A stretch of DNA of 64,000 nucleotides. Source: Aldrovandia affinis. Lineage: Eukaryota; Chordata; Actinopteri; Notacanthiformes; Halosauridae. Below, piece after piece: positions 11,712 through 23,964 of this stretch. The first letter of the stretch is position 1. Each line of letters starts with the position of its first letter. Below the pieces are notes generated by a model that did no database searches, was not told where the DNA came from, and saw only the letters and a list, made by a program, of their open reading frames with translations. The position numbers and the translations under genes were made by a program. Location: contig JAINUG010000114.1 in the NCBI GenBank assembly GCA_029706075.1, positions 2,542,001 through 2,606,000 of the forward strand, given 5' to 3'.

Positions 11712-13444
11712 AAAGTGTCACTCCAAAACCGGGTGACCAATGGAAACGCAGCATCGATGCCTCCGTCTAAAGCCCCCACAGGATTTTTGAGTTGACACGC
11801 AGAATCTCAACATGCAACCAAAACCCTTGCATCGCAAACAAACAAAAAAATGTTACGAGAGCATTAGGTCATAAGTTTTAGGTAATGCAATCAAAGGTGG
11901 GGGAAACTGCACAAAATGAAATGTTATTTGTTTGCTAATTTTTTTGTGTGTTCTCAAATGTTTCAACCAATTTTTTGCTTTCAATGTAATTATTTTTGTT
12001 TGCAATGCAACTATTTTGCTCTCAATTATATTTTTTTGTTTGCAACATAAAGACACAAATCTAATGCCATAATGTTCAACACTGTAAATCCGGCATAGTA
12101 AAATCTCAGTCCTACGGGCTGCAGTGGTTGCAGGTATTTGCTCTTAACAATCAAATTAACTACCTGCTATCAATTAGCTCACCTCTTTAAACCAACATTT
12201 TTCCCACTAATCAGTGGCATCAAGCGTAGTGAGTGCTCAGCTGGAACAAATGCCTTTAGTTACTGCAGCCCTCAGGACTGAGAGTTGGGTACCTGTGATG
12301 TAGGCTGTGTGAGCGAAATTACATCTGTAGCTACATTTTCTGAAACAACACCCTCTTGTGGAAAATAAAGGTAATGCATGAAATAACATGTTTTTTTGCT
12401 GTTGTGATAACACGGGTTATCTGGTCTCTTTACACTGCAGCAATAAACGTTTCCCAAATCATGAGAAGCCCAATACTGTGTAAAGTAGACAAATTGATGC
12501 ACTTCAATTTGGACGTGTGTCAAAGAAGCCAGTCTAATAAAATCAATATGGTACAAGTCTGTTCTGTAAAGTGTCACTCCAAAACCGGGTGACCAATGGA
12601 AACGCAGCATCGATGCCTCCGTCTAAAGCCCGCCCACAGGATTTTTGAGTTGACACGCAGAATCTCAACATGCAACCAAAACTCTTGCATCGCAACCAAG
12701 TCTTGCATCGCAAACAAACCAACAAATGTTACGAGAGCATTAGGTCATAAGTTTTAGGTAATGCAATCAAAGGTGGGGGAAACTGCACAAAATGAAATGT
12801 TATTTGTTTGCACATTTTGTTTTTGTGTTCTCAAATGTTTCAACCAATATTTTGCTTTCAATGTAATTATTTTTGTTTGCAATGCAACTATTTTGTTCTC
12901 AATTATATTTTTTTGTTTGCAACATAAAGACACAAATCTAATGCCATAATGTTCAACACTGTAAATCCGGCATAGTAAAATCTCAGTCCTACGGGCTGCA
13001 GTGGTTGCAGGTATTTGCTCTTAACAATCAAATTAACTACCTGCTATCAATTAGCTCACCTCTTAAACCAAGGGGGTACACTAATCAGTGGCATCAAGCG
13101 TAGTGAGTGCTCAGCTGGAACAAATGCCTTTAGTTACTGCAGCCCTCAGGACTGAGAGTTGGGTACCTGTGATGTAGGCTGTGTGAGCGAAATGACATCT
13201 GTAGCTACATTTTCTGAAACAACACCCTCTTGTGGAAAATAAAGGTAATGCATGAAATAACATGTTTTTTTGCTGTTGTGATAACCCGGGTTATCTGGTC
13301 TCTTTACACTGCAGCAATAAACGTTTCCCAAATCATGAGAAGCCCAATACTGTGTAAAGTAGACAAATTGATGCACTTCAATTTGGACGTGTGTCAAAGA
13401 AGCCAGTCTAATAAAATCAATATGGTACAAGTCTGTTCTGTAAA
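11712..13444. repeat. Tandem duplication, two ~860-bp units
   Basis: Unit 1 is 11712-12567 (856 bp) and unit 2 is 12568-13444 (877 bp). Both begin 'aaagtgtcactccaaaaccg' and end 'caagtctgttctgtaaa'. They are nearly identical apart from scattered substitutions, a short insertion near 12690-12710 ('cttgcatcgca' repeated) and small indels. No protein is recognised. The 112-codon minus-strand frames in both units share sequence only because the DNA is duplicated. Confidence 0.92.
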
Positions 13445-16260
13445 TATTAAAACAGAGTGTCAGTTGATCTGCTTGGTTGAGCATTCACATTGTATGCCAT
13501 TTCATCACATTACTGTGTTTTGTTTCATATGGTAATTGAATTCATACATTTTTCCCACAGTCAAAGAAAGACTTTGCTGTGACTCTCTGTTCTGTATTCT
13601 GACTGGGGGACTTTAAAAGTGTACAAAGGATCCATGAAACTGAGACAATTTGTGGAATTCAGAGGAGACAATACTAATACTGCTCAAAACTGCTGTAAAA
13701 ATGTCCATGCACTGTGAAACTATTTCTGGGTGTGGGCTTGTTTCCCACATCCAGAAAACAGAAATTCTGCATTTTACTTATTTATAAAGAGCCAAGACAA
13801 CCTTATGACTTTTTCTCAATCGTTGTCATAGTTGGCTCAGACAGCAGCAATAGTTTGCTGTACTGGGAATGTATTCAATACCTGCTTTGTATCTTGGCCA
13901 GAAAAATAAAAAAGGAACGGGCAAAGAATATTTAGTAAACAACAATATCCCAATGGTGTTCCTATCCCAAGAGATCATATGCGTTCCCAGATTTGCTTTT
14001 AAAAGCCAAGCACAAATTCCTCAATATAAAACATGTATGATTATTATTATCAACATGTATTAGCTCCAGGTCATTCTGTGTCAGTGCTCAGCATCGGTCA
14101 TCAAAGAGGGGGGGACTTTTTTATTTTCTGTGGGGCTGTTGTTGAAGTCAAATGGGGAAAGCCCCATTCACTCAAGTCTATAAGAAGCATTACCAAATTC
14201 AATTGCTTTAAAAAGCCCCCATCAGCAAGCCTTGTCTGCTCCTATTAGTGGTGCACTGGCTCCATCCTTTGTCAGTGGGCAAGGTGTCCAGATCTTTTGT
14301 TCCATGTGTGCTGAATCCAGACAGAGGCCAGACAGGCAGAGGCCGCAGATTTACACAAAGATCACACCGTCAATGGCGTCTCCGCTCCCAGCACCGCCCA
14401 AGTTTGTATAGCGTTCGTGTTTATACAGTCAAGGGTTTTCTGTAACTGCACTGTAGCCATTATCTGGCAAAACAGCTTCAAGCATTTCAGGTAATATGTT
14501 GTATTATGGTCACATGAATTTTTACCATTAATAAAATACCAAATATTATAAACATGCACTAATGTTGTTAACATGAATGGATTGCCTGTCATAAAGTAGA
14601 CTCTACTCAACCCCTCATAAAGGACCAATGAATGCCTTTCATTTCAGTGTCTGTCTTTAAGACATCTGTAAGTGCCGAGTGACTGCAAAAATCACGACAA
14701 AAAATGCTAATACTATTTTAATAATATAGTGATTTACAACTATATTTACTTGTATTTAATTTGTAGGTTTGAGAAGTGGGGCATTGACTGAATGGGGCTT
14801 GAAGATGCTCCCTTCAGGATATCTGATTGCTCCAAACCTTCTTTGGGTAATTAACAACAATAGACAATATTTGTATCACTGTAGTCACCAATTTTGTCAA
14901 ATCTTATTCACCTTCCATGCACTTGTAAATGCTCCTGAATGTGCAGTATTCAGATTCCCTGAATTTCTGGCTTTCATCCAAACAATATTCTTTAGTTGAA
15001 TGAGTCTGGTGGCCAGTGAGGCATTAAGGGGCTGGAGGGCATGTGGGGACAGATAATTTCCCTTCATATGATTAGTATCTTAAACCTTTTGCTCTATAAA
15101 CAAAACTACCAATTTAAATATGACTCATCGATTAGCAACATGTTTCAGTCACAGCTAACATGTCCAGATTAGCACGGTTAACCCAGTCAAATATTATAAA
15201 GTTTCATTTAAGAAAGTATGTAAAATCAAGGTCTTCAGCAATAAGGTTTTGCTAACATAAACAGGTTTTGAATCCTTGCCACAGGACAATTAAAACACTA
15301 TCTCCAGCATAATAACAATCAATTGTACTTCTGCCGTATTTTGAACAACTGGGCACTCTTAATCCACACTATGCACCCTTAAATACCATTGCGCTAAAAT
15401 AAAGACAAGAAAGTGAAAACTGCATTGAAATTACTGGGTACACTTTCTAAAATACTTGCTAAAATGCTAAATGTTTGATGCTAAATGATTTTTATCATAG
15501 GCACTGCAGCTGTGAGAAATGTGTGGTTTAAGTTTAGGGAAGACTTTAAAAACCTGTAATCTCAGAAAAGGGCATTAGTAGTTAAGAAATCATCCAAACA
15601 AATATTTAACCATTTATTTTTCAATCTTCAGTCAAATACATTCAAATTTTCCTTACAAACTTACTTATAGAGGTTGGTCATGTTTGGTTCTCGTCTACGT
15701 TTGAAATGTGTGGGTCTATTTTCCGCTTGCCACTGAAACAGGCTGAAATTTAGGATTTCACCTGCGGTTCAAAGCCATGTGGGTTCTATTAAAACTTGAT
15801 ATCAATTTAATGAAAATTTAATTCACAGGTGGGATATCTCTCATTAAATAAATGAATTGCTGTTCATATCTGAGCTCAAAGCATTATAAATAACTATTTC
15901 AAAGCTGTTTTCCATTACTCCGGAATCACACTGGTTCAGAAATTCTCTGCTAATGACTTTGGCTTGTGCCACAGGGCATTTATTTATGAGGAAAAAATCA
16001 TGTTGTGCCTTGGCATTCTCCTTCTCCTTTCCTTTTTTGGTGAAAAAATAACACTTACCCCAGAGTTCACTTTCAAACTTCAATTGACTCAGGTAGAATG
16101 AAATGTAAATGAATCAACCTCCAGTTAGATATGCATGAAAAGTGATAATGACATATAACGTATTGAAGTTAAATTAGATTAAACTTCTTTAATGTAAGGT
16201 GTGCTTCTGTTAGTCACACAAGTGCTCTTTTGTGACAGTTTATGTAAAACACCAAGAAGA
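13445..16260. other. Gene-free stretch
   Basis: AT-rich sequence with no supported exon, RNA gene or recognisable element. Only short chance open frames are present. Confidence 0.5.
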
Positions 16261-16264
16261 CTAC

Positions 16265-16460
16265 TATAGTTGCAGTTGTGGTTTGGATTGAATGGAAGTT
16301 TAAGACCAGGAACTCAACACTAGCTTTGTAATCAGAAGGCTGAAGGAGTGAACACCTGATGGGAAAAGGTTGTCATGTCCTTGAGCAAGTTAACCAGACC
16401 TGCTTCAGTAAGCTCACTCAGATGTACAAATTGATTGTATGTTAAATGCTACCTAGTTTA
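16265..16460 (+). repeat. Decayed SINE remnant
   Basis: The text resembles the body of the neighbouring SINE (16515-16738): a 'ccttgagcaagttaaccag' segment, then 'acaaattgattgtatgttaa'. It lacks a clear tail and target duplication. Confidence 0.4.
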
Positions 16461-16514
16461 GTCACCTTGGATTAGATCACCTGCAAAGCATATCCAGCAA
16501 CAGTATCAGGAAAC

Positions 16515-16738
16515 AGTGCAGTGTAGTGGGAAGAGATCTTAACTTTTTACCTAGAGGTTGCAGGTTATTAAAATCCAGAGTGGGACTTTGCCTTTGCCTT
16601 AAGCAAGGTGCTTAGCCTGAATTGCTTCAGTAAAAATATCCAGCTGTATAAATGGATTGTATGTAAAGAAATGTCAATTGTGTAAGTTGCTCTGGATAAG
16701 AGTGTCTGCTAAATGCCTAAAATGTAAATGTAAATTTA
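16515..16738 (+). repeat. SINE with HpaI/Una-type 3' tail
   Basis: It begins near 'cagtgtagtgggaagagatc', keeps a degraded B box, contains 'ttaagcaaggtgcttagcct' and ends 'ggataagagtgtctgctaaa' plus a short 'aaatgtaaatgtaaat' repeat. That tail is shared with fish LINEs that mobilise such SINEs. Confidence 0.7.
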
Positions 16739-17750
16739 AAACATTCCGCTGTATCAATAGATAATGTGTAAAAATGTAAGCTATGTTAGTCATGCGGTAT
16801 CAGGGCATCTACTGAAAGGGAAAGGAATAATGATAACATTCAAAAGCCATCATTTAAAATAGTGACCAGTTCTGCAAATGCCTGTCCAAATTATGCACTT
16901 TGATGCCATCTCTCCATGCAAAAGAAACATTTCCTTCTCTCTTTCCTTCTCCAGAAAGGAAAATGTGTGAGTGTGTGACAACTTCAGGGAGCTAATGAAT
17001 CCAAATCCTTCAAAGAGCCACACAATCCTGTCCTCTCACATGATTCACAGAAGCCTCGTGACAATTGCTCTTACCAGAAAAAAAGGGTTTGAGGCCATAC
17101 TGCGCATAATCCTCTTCTTGTCACACAATGCAAACCAGCTTCAGTGAGAGCCCAGGTTAACCCTTCTCCTTCACAGATAGGGCTTCTTCTTGAATTTGGC
17201 CAAATTGGGAGAAAAGGAAGAATGGGGAATAAAAAGATGTTCAAAACGAATCTGAAGCTAACCACTGCAAGATAGATTTTAACTGTCGGATACATAAGTG
17301 AGGATTCATTTGAATGGCAGCATAGTGGATATATTTAGCTTGTAGCTTTTTAATTAAAACAATCCTGGTAGTTGTGCATGTCTTAATTAAAACAAGCATA
17401 ATCACTGGTCATGTTCTTAAATAGATTAAAATTTATTGTTTTTATGGCATGTCTCTATCAAAATTCCCATCATATCAAAGTTAAATCCTTGAATCTTTTG
17501 GTTTTATTTTTAATGAATGAATATCTGAACACTCAGATCTTCGCAGAGTGATGTGTTACAATCATATGAATACATATTTCTATTCCAAGTTTTCATTCAT
17601 TATTTTGTTTTAATATGGATTTCTATTTTAATTTGTTCCTAACCTACTCAATCTCTTACAGTATGTTCAGTGTAGCCTCCTCAATGGAGACACTGGCAGT
17701 GCTTTATTAAGTAGGAGTTTTTTGTTCTGAAATGTTGCACACATTTGTCT

Positions 17751-17771
17751 ATATATATATATATATATATA
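17751..17771. repeat. (AT)n microsatellite
   Basis: A run of about ten AT dinucleotides directly abuts the left end of the Tc1-like element that follows, consistent with insertion into a TA-rich site. Confidence 0.8.
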
Positions 17772-18499
17772 GGTCTGGCCAACGTTATTGGCACCCTTGC
17801 ATTTTATGTAGATAATGTACAATATATTTTGAAATAAATGGAAATTCAATCAATCTTTGGCTATCACAAGCCTTTTATTAGATTTTTAGCATTATAGAAC
17901 AAAAATCATGTTTAAACTTTTTGATCTTTTAAGATTTTCACTGAAGAAACAGAACAATTGGCCTTGACAACATTATTGGCACCCTTCACTAATACTTAGT
18001 TGCACAGCCTTTGGCAATGATGACTGCTTCCAAATGTTTCTTGTAACCATCAATAAGCTTCCTGCACCTTGCTGCTGGCAGTTTCTCCCACTCTTCAATT
18101 GCCCCCCACTCCAGTTCTTCAATGTTTGAAGGATTCCTTTGACTAGCAAACTTCCTCAGACAGCTCTTTTCTCTTCACCATTGTCACAGAGGAACAAGGG
18201 TAGCAGAACGGATTGTTTTCTCACTTTAAAATGGATAATTGGTTAATTTATACCATGTGGGCACCTGCAACCTCCCACAGGTGAGTTGAATTATACTGTA
18301 AAGGAGAATCTATTTCCTCCAACCAAATTTATTTACATTTTTATAAAGGGTGCCACTAATTGCGTCATGGGCACTTTTCTTCTCTTTTTCTTTGTATTAT
18401 TATTGTTTGATCATGTGCTGTTGTAAATTGTTTTCAACTTCCAATTATTTCAGAAGATATTGTAAAATGCAATGGTGCCAATAATGTTGGCCAGAACTG
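17771..18499 (-). mobile_element. Internally deleted Tc1-like element
   Basis: The ends are inverted: left 'ggtctggccaacgttattgg', right 'ccaataatgttggccagaac' followed by tgta. A second 'attggcaccctt' lies inside the left arm near 17970. The segment 18000-18170, read on the minus strand, resembles the C-terminal part of Tc1 transposase genes, but no frame remains open. About half the usual length is missing. Confidence 0.65.
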
Positions 18500-19759
18500 T
18501 ATATATACATATATATAATGTTATGTACATTAATCCTTGATTGATCATAATCTTTTGATCAAGTCTTTAGAATTAATTCAAACTGAAAAAACTGAATCTG
18601 TGTTTAATAATGTTTCTTATAAGATAATTTCATATGCCTAACAACATAACATGATGAGCTTTAACAATTGTTTTAAAATGGTACACTCAAACACTGACCT
18701 GAAGTCATCAGGTGAGAGAGATGATAGCAGTGCTATCAGTGCTTCAGTGCTTCCTGTGATGGCCTTGTGCTCTTAAATGACCTGTGCCAGGATAACTTTA
18801 TGAAGTATTAAACAAGTGGGCTGGTCTCCTCACTATCTGTATTATTCTCTTCTGTTTCAATTCTCTGTTTTGTTATTACAATTTACTGCTCTTTAATACT
18901 GACTTGTCATACAATGCACAGAGATATATCAGGCCGTGAATAGGGATTTCACCTGCTGATTGCTTCTGCTCATAAACAGAACATCACAAAGGGCTTTTGG
19001 TCTGAGCAGCAGACTGTGAGTCAAAGTACTCTATCTTAAATTCAGATTATAGATACAGCCTCCAATCAATTATTTTTGTGCTCAGCAGACGTTATCCAGA
19101 GAAACTAGTTAGCCTGCATTTATACAGCTGGATATTAATGGGTTTGTACGTTGCTCACAATTTAGACACAATGGCAATGCCTGACCCAGGATTCAAATCA
19201 ACAGTTCTTCAGCCACAGGTTCAGCTCCCAGACCTTTATATTACAGTAATGCTGGACTCAAAGCCAGTTTTTGTTAACAGATGGAGACCTTTGTTATGTA
19301 CAGTCACTTTACTTTTAAACAATAGGATCTAGTTTTGTTGTCAAAACACAATACGCAGACAGTAGTGCTTATCTCGGATGGATAAGCATGTCGTTGTCCA
19401 TTTCCGTTTCATGACGAGAGAGGGTAAGCGCCCCTGCAGCACAGTTGTAAAAGAGGTTGGTTTAAGAAGAATAAATGACCTGTGGTTGTGGTGAGGGTTT
19501 TTTCAGCTTTTTTCCCTTTAATACCTTATAGCATATAGCAAATGCCATATAGCAAACTGGCAATTTCATGTCATGTCTAATAAAGAGCAGGTTCCATGGC
19601 TTGTAAAGAGCAAGTTATGAGACTTGCTTTCACTACAATAAATTGGAGTACAACATTTTGAGGGCGTATGCGACAATACTAAACTAAATTAAACTAACGT
19701 GCACCCTTTCCTACTGAGAAAAGTGTTTTTCCTACAGAAAAAATGCTTTTCTCAGTAGG
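18500..19759. other. Gene-free stretch
   Basis: No supported coding, RNA or repeat feature was found. An 84-codon frame at 19078-19332 matches nothing recognised. Confidence 0.4.
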
Positions 19760-20378
19760 AAACTGACATAGTCAGCAAGGAGCCCAGTTGGAAGGAGATC
19801 CAGGAGGTTGTCAAGGCTGCCAGAGCCAGTTCAGCCCCCGGACCCAGTGGAGTGCCCTACAAAATGTACAAGAGGTGTCCCAGGCTCCTGCACCGATTGT
19901 GGAAGATCCTGAGGGTTATCTGGAGGAGGGGGAAGGTAGCCCAACAATGGAGATTCACAGAAGGTGTCTGGATTCCTAAGGAGGATAACTCAAGGAACAT
20001 CGAGAAGTTCAGGACCATCTCGCTGCTCACCATTGAGGGGAAGATATTCTTTAGTATCGTCTGACCAATGTCTGACCTACCTCCTGAAGAATGAGTACAT
20101 CGACCTCTGTGCAGAAGGGTGGAATCCAAAAGATGCCAGGATGCCTTGAACACACAGGAGTGGTCACACAGCTCATCAGAGAGGCAGGAGAAGGGAAAGG
20201 TGGCCTGGCAGTGCTGTGGCTGGACCTCATCAATGCGTATGGGTCCATACTCCATAAGTTGGTGGAAACAGCACTGGAGCGACACCATGTCCCAGGCAAG
20301 ATCAGGGACCTCATTTTGGACTATTACCACAGTTTCAATCTGAGAGTCACCTCTGGGGGAGGCACATCAGGCACATAA
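19760..20378 (+). pseudogene. Reverse transcriptase fragment of the REL-endonuclease LINE
   Basis: Reads VSKEPSWKEIQEVVKAARAS, then SAPGPSGVPYKMYKRCP, VWIPKEDNSRNIEKFRTISL, EGKIFFS. A frame change near 20060 leads to 20091-20378 with VQKGGIQKMPGCLEHTGVVT, LAVLWLDLINAYGSI and HHVPGKIRDLILDYY. This is the N-terminal half of the reverse transcriptase, ending before the YxDD box at RVTSGGGTSG and stop. The style matches the family whose 3' end lies at 7704-9156 on the same strand. Both are dead fragments. Confidence 0.8.
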
Positions 20379-20739
20379 TTTTTTAATGGATATATAACAT
20401 AAAAAGTAATTAAGTGTTGTTTAATTGTGGTTTCATAATTAAAACAGTGCCTACCTGAGTGATATCATTCACCGTAACCGAAGTGGGGCTGCGAATGCGG
20501 TGCTTTTCATGACAAGTTGTATTCAGAATGTCGGAAGATGCGACGTTGATTGATTGACTGAGACAAAACCATTTGGAAGAGAGCAGAATACTTTTTACAT
20601 TTATAAGGTGTATTTTTTGTGGATACTACTATACATTTCCCTCTTTATACTTGAATAGAATTTAGAATTTCAATAACAAATAAAGAAAAAATTTAATACA
20701 ATTAACACCAGCCAAAAAAGGGCACTTTTTGACTCTGAG

Positions 20740-21115
20740 GGAAAAAGGGCAGGGGCTCAAACCCCCTTTGGCCCTATCTGTGCATGTGCCTGCAAATGGG
20801 ATAATTGGCAGGTGGCTTCAATTTGGGACTCAATAAAAGGACTGATTGTGCCACATTGAGAGGAGAGAGTGTTAGGTTGGAGGGCAGCAAGCTGTGCTGC
20901 AGGCCTCATGTACTGAGATGTGGTTGTGGTTGTGGTTTGAGAAGATTCTTTAAGTTGTAAAATTATTAGTGAAGACTTTTGTATTTTGGAGAAAGCATTT
21001 ATTAAAATTATTGTTTTGGTTTGGAACCCTGACTTCTCTGCATTTCATTGCTGGCGTACACCCTCTGAAAAGGTCCTTGTGTGTCACCCCACCCCCGGTG
21101 ACACTACAATAGATA
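20740..21115 (+). repeat. Unclassified repeat with promoter-like block
   Basis: It contains 'gactcaataaaaggactgat', a TATA-like context, and 'gggcagcaagctgtgctgca', then 'cacccccggtgaca'. It looks like a retroelement promoter or LTR piece, but no duplicate end or TG..CA pair could be fixed. Assignment is tentative. Confidence 0.25.
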
Positions 21116-21164
21116 CATACAGTATATTTATTTATTTTAATTTTTATCTTCAATTTTTTTTCCA

Positions 21165-21510
21165 ATTTCGTTGCCAGTTATACCCTCTATTTATCTGAAT
21201 TGACCCTCCCCCACGAGCCCGCCACCCATCCTCCAGGTAACCAGCCAATTTTTTCCAGGCCGGCAGATCCGCCTCCTCCAAGACAGAACCCGACCACGTA
21301 CACCCTAAAACTCCTCGACGAACTTGTGCCAGCTCACCCGCCCCCCTTCCCCTGGGGCGGGGGGCCAAATGCCACTCCCGATCAGGGCTAACGGCCAGGG
21401 CCAGTCTGGCAGAGACGGGTTTTGAACCGCGTCCCTGATAGGTAGTGCACACTCGTATCGGACCAGCCAAGATACGGTGCATTAGACCGCTACACTATCT
21501 GCCACCCCAT
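21165..21510 (-). repeat. tRNA-derived SINE (family B), copy 1
   Basis: On the minus strand the head reads 'ggggtggcagatagtgtagc', then a B box in 'ggttcaaaacccgt', then a GC-rich body with 'ccccgccccaggggaagggg'. It is related to the + strand copy at 54962-55300, and the two share a body layout with family A. Confidence 0.75.
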
Positions 21511-21611
21511 ACATTTATTTTTTAACATAAACCTACCAAACTGAGCAGAGGTAAGATATATTTTATAATTTTTTGATGGGCAAAACTCGCAATTACACTA
21601 CCGTCCTGGTG

Positions 21612-21910
21612 TGTTTTCACTAGAGGTAAAAAAAAAAAGTTTAGGTTACCAAAAACTGAAAAATAATGTTATAAAAAAAGGCCCTTTTCAGGCAACAAGT
21701 AACTCCTGGCAGAGTTTCCTCCAGTTTCCGAGTGCCTTTTGATGGTGTAGGAAACTACTCACTGCCAACTGTTTTTTTTTTTTTTTTTTTACTTCTGGAA
21801 GTTTACAGCTTACCTTTGTACCATTTCAGGTTATTCACTGAATTTGAACTGCTTAAATTTCTGTAAAAACTGGAAAATGGGGGTGTTCTAAAACTTTTGA
21901 CCGGTAGTGT
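21612..21910 (-). mobile_element. Tc1-like remnant, second copy
   Basis: It repeats the right part of 4640-4976: 'cctccagtttccgagtgcct', 'ttcaggttattcactgaatt' and the end 'gttctaaaacttttgaccgg' plus tagtgta. A T-run (21772-21790) has expanded here. No transposase frame remains. Confidence 0.65.
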
Positions 21911-23135
21911 ATATACTGTATATATTGTATAGCTACATTTATACAGATAGGATTCTTGAGAGTGTTCCTTTGACGATGACAACATATTGAATAACTATTT
22001 CCAACACTCAAGGAACAGAAATGAATTTAAAGTACGACCCTTACTAAACTGGAGAGATACTCATGCAGCAGGCTGGCCCAGATATTTAACATTTTAAGCA
22101 TTAGATATCCGCGATGCTCTATTAAACACAATCAATAATTCTGTCTGCTCACATTGCTCTGATTTGGTAGCAGCAGGATTAAAGAATCATGGATCACATG
22201 ATTTTCTAAGGCGAAACTGGAAGGGGAAATCTCAACAAAGCAGATGTATCAAACTGCACAGTAAAACTGTACACTGATCATTTGAGCTGTGCAGTGCATA
22301 CATTATAAGTTCAATTCTGTTTTAAAATACCTCTTACAAGTGATCATGTGCACATTGAGGACAGCATTAGCCAAAACGCATCCATGAATTAGGGAGACTA
22401 TAAAATAAGATGTGAAAAGATTCACAAAGAATTTAGCATTTTTGTGAGTGCTGGCCTTTCTTTCATTTCTAAAAATGTATTGTCGCTTCAGGACTCAAAG
22501 AATCAACTTGACTCAACAGAGCATGGTTAATATAAGATATAAAATGCATGGCCATGGAAAATTACACAAACTCAAGTGACTCTCACACTGGAGAGAGGGT
22601 GTAAAGGTACATGTCATAATGTTAGAAACTTTGGTAGATGTTGTCAAATGACGGATTAAAACTGTCTCGAGTACCTCTGTGGCGTGGCATGCTGGCAAAA
22701 AGATACATAACGACCCACGAGACAGTGCTGTGTCCTCAAGCCACCTGACACTATGTGGTCATCACATGAGACGCAATGGCAACACCGTGCCATGGCAACA
22801 TCATGGCCTGGAGACGGGACTAGCCTTGGGTCTTGTCAGTAGATCTGCCAGCCAAGACAATGTGCATCTCAGACATGAGATTGCACTTCCCCTGACATCA
22901 GCTGAGAGTTCCATTCATTACATGTCTAGGACTTAAGCATGCCCATGGCCTCCTTCCTTTCTTTGGGCTATGAACATTTTATACATCCTAGTCCTCTCTT
23001 CTCATGAGACCACAAACATGAATTTGTGATCTCATGAGAACAGAGTCTCATGAGACATGTCTGGGTTTTTATGCATCTGAGGCTGACATCTAAAGGGCAT
23101 CCTGTTTCTGGAGACATGTTACATTTAGAATAAAT
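21911..23135. other. Gene-free stretch
   Basis: No gene or element was recognised. Confidence 0.4.
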
Positions 23136-23964
23136 CGAGGGTTTAGTGCGTAAGGGGCGTAAGTGCCATTTTCATAATTTTACAGGAGAACAAATACAAA
23201 ATGTGCATGATTGTATTTATTTCATTTACAACACCATATACAAACCACTCATGTTTTTTTGTAAAGATTATCTTTTATTATTCCAATGTTTAAAAAAAAA
23301 TGAAAAAAAGAATGTAAAATGTAAAAAAGCACTTACGCCTTTTTCGCGCTGACATTTCACACTCTTTTCTTCATTAAAAATGGCTTAAGTGCTATAAAGG
23401 AGAACAGTGTAACTTGAACACAGGCATGTTTTCTTTACTTGTAAATAATTTTAGCAACTAAATTCAAGAACTTTATCATTTTTGTTTATTCTTAGTTAAT
23501 CAACATACAATTTAATTAAAAAAATATTTCAATAGTCTGTATGCAGTGTGCACAGTTTGACACGTGGAGTGAAGTAATCTTATTCTAAACATCAGAAATA
23601 TTTATATAACAAAAAGAACATTAAAATGTATATTAATTTAATATTTTCAGCATTACAGGCTTTCAAAGGTAATGTTTTGAAGTTAGAGTCGAGTATACAG
23701 TGCTTTAAGTACAGTATCATGAAACGGTAAAAACATTCATTTTTTAAATTGCAATCTGCAACTTTGAGTTCATCTTACTTTGCTCAACTACTTGTTGTAA
23801 CTGTCTTAAGTGAACTGTGTGAGCCTATTAGGCCTAATTTTCAATGTTAAGAGAGTGATAGACCTGCTCATAAGCTTGTGGTATGCTTCCTTTTAGAACA
23901 TAAGAACGTAAGAATACATAATGACGAGAATGGGCCATTCAACCCATCTAGGCTTGTCATGTCC

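Noticed and set aside
12272..13484. Two near-identical 112-codon minus-strand frames, suggesting a duplicated small gene
   Set aside because: They exist only because the DNA segment is duplicated; no family resemblance, no upstream signals, and the opposite strand is equally open.
20740..21115. Solo LTR
   Set aside because: Promoter-like text is present, but no TG/CA ends with target duplication could be fixed, so it is listed only as an unclassified repeat.
23878..23964. N-terminal 29 residues of the frame starting at 23878 as part of the L2 protein
   Set aside because: They translate flanking CR1 sequence in reverse; the L2 begins at 23965 after the ATGTCC duplication.
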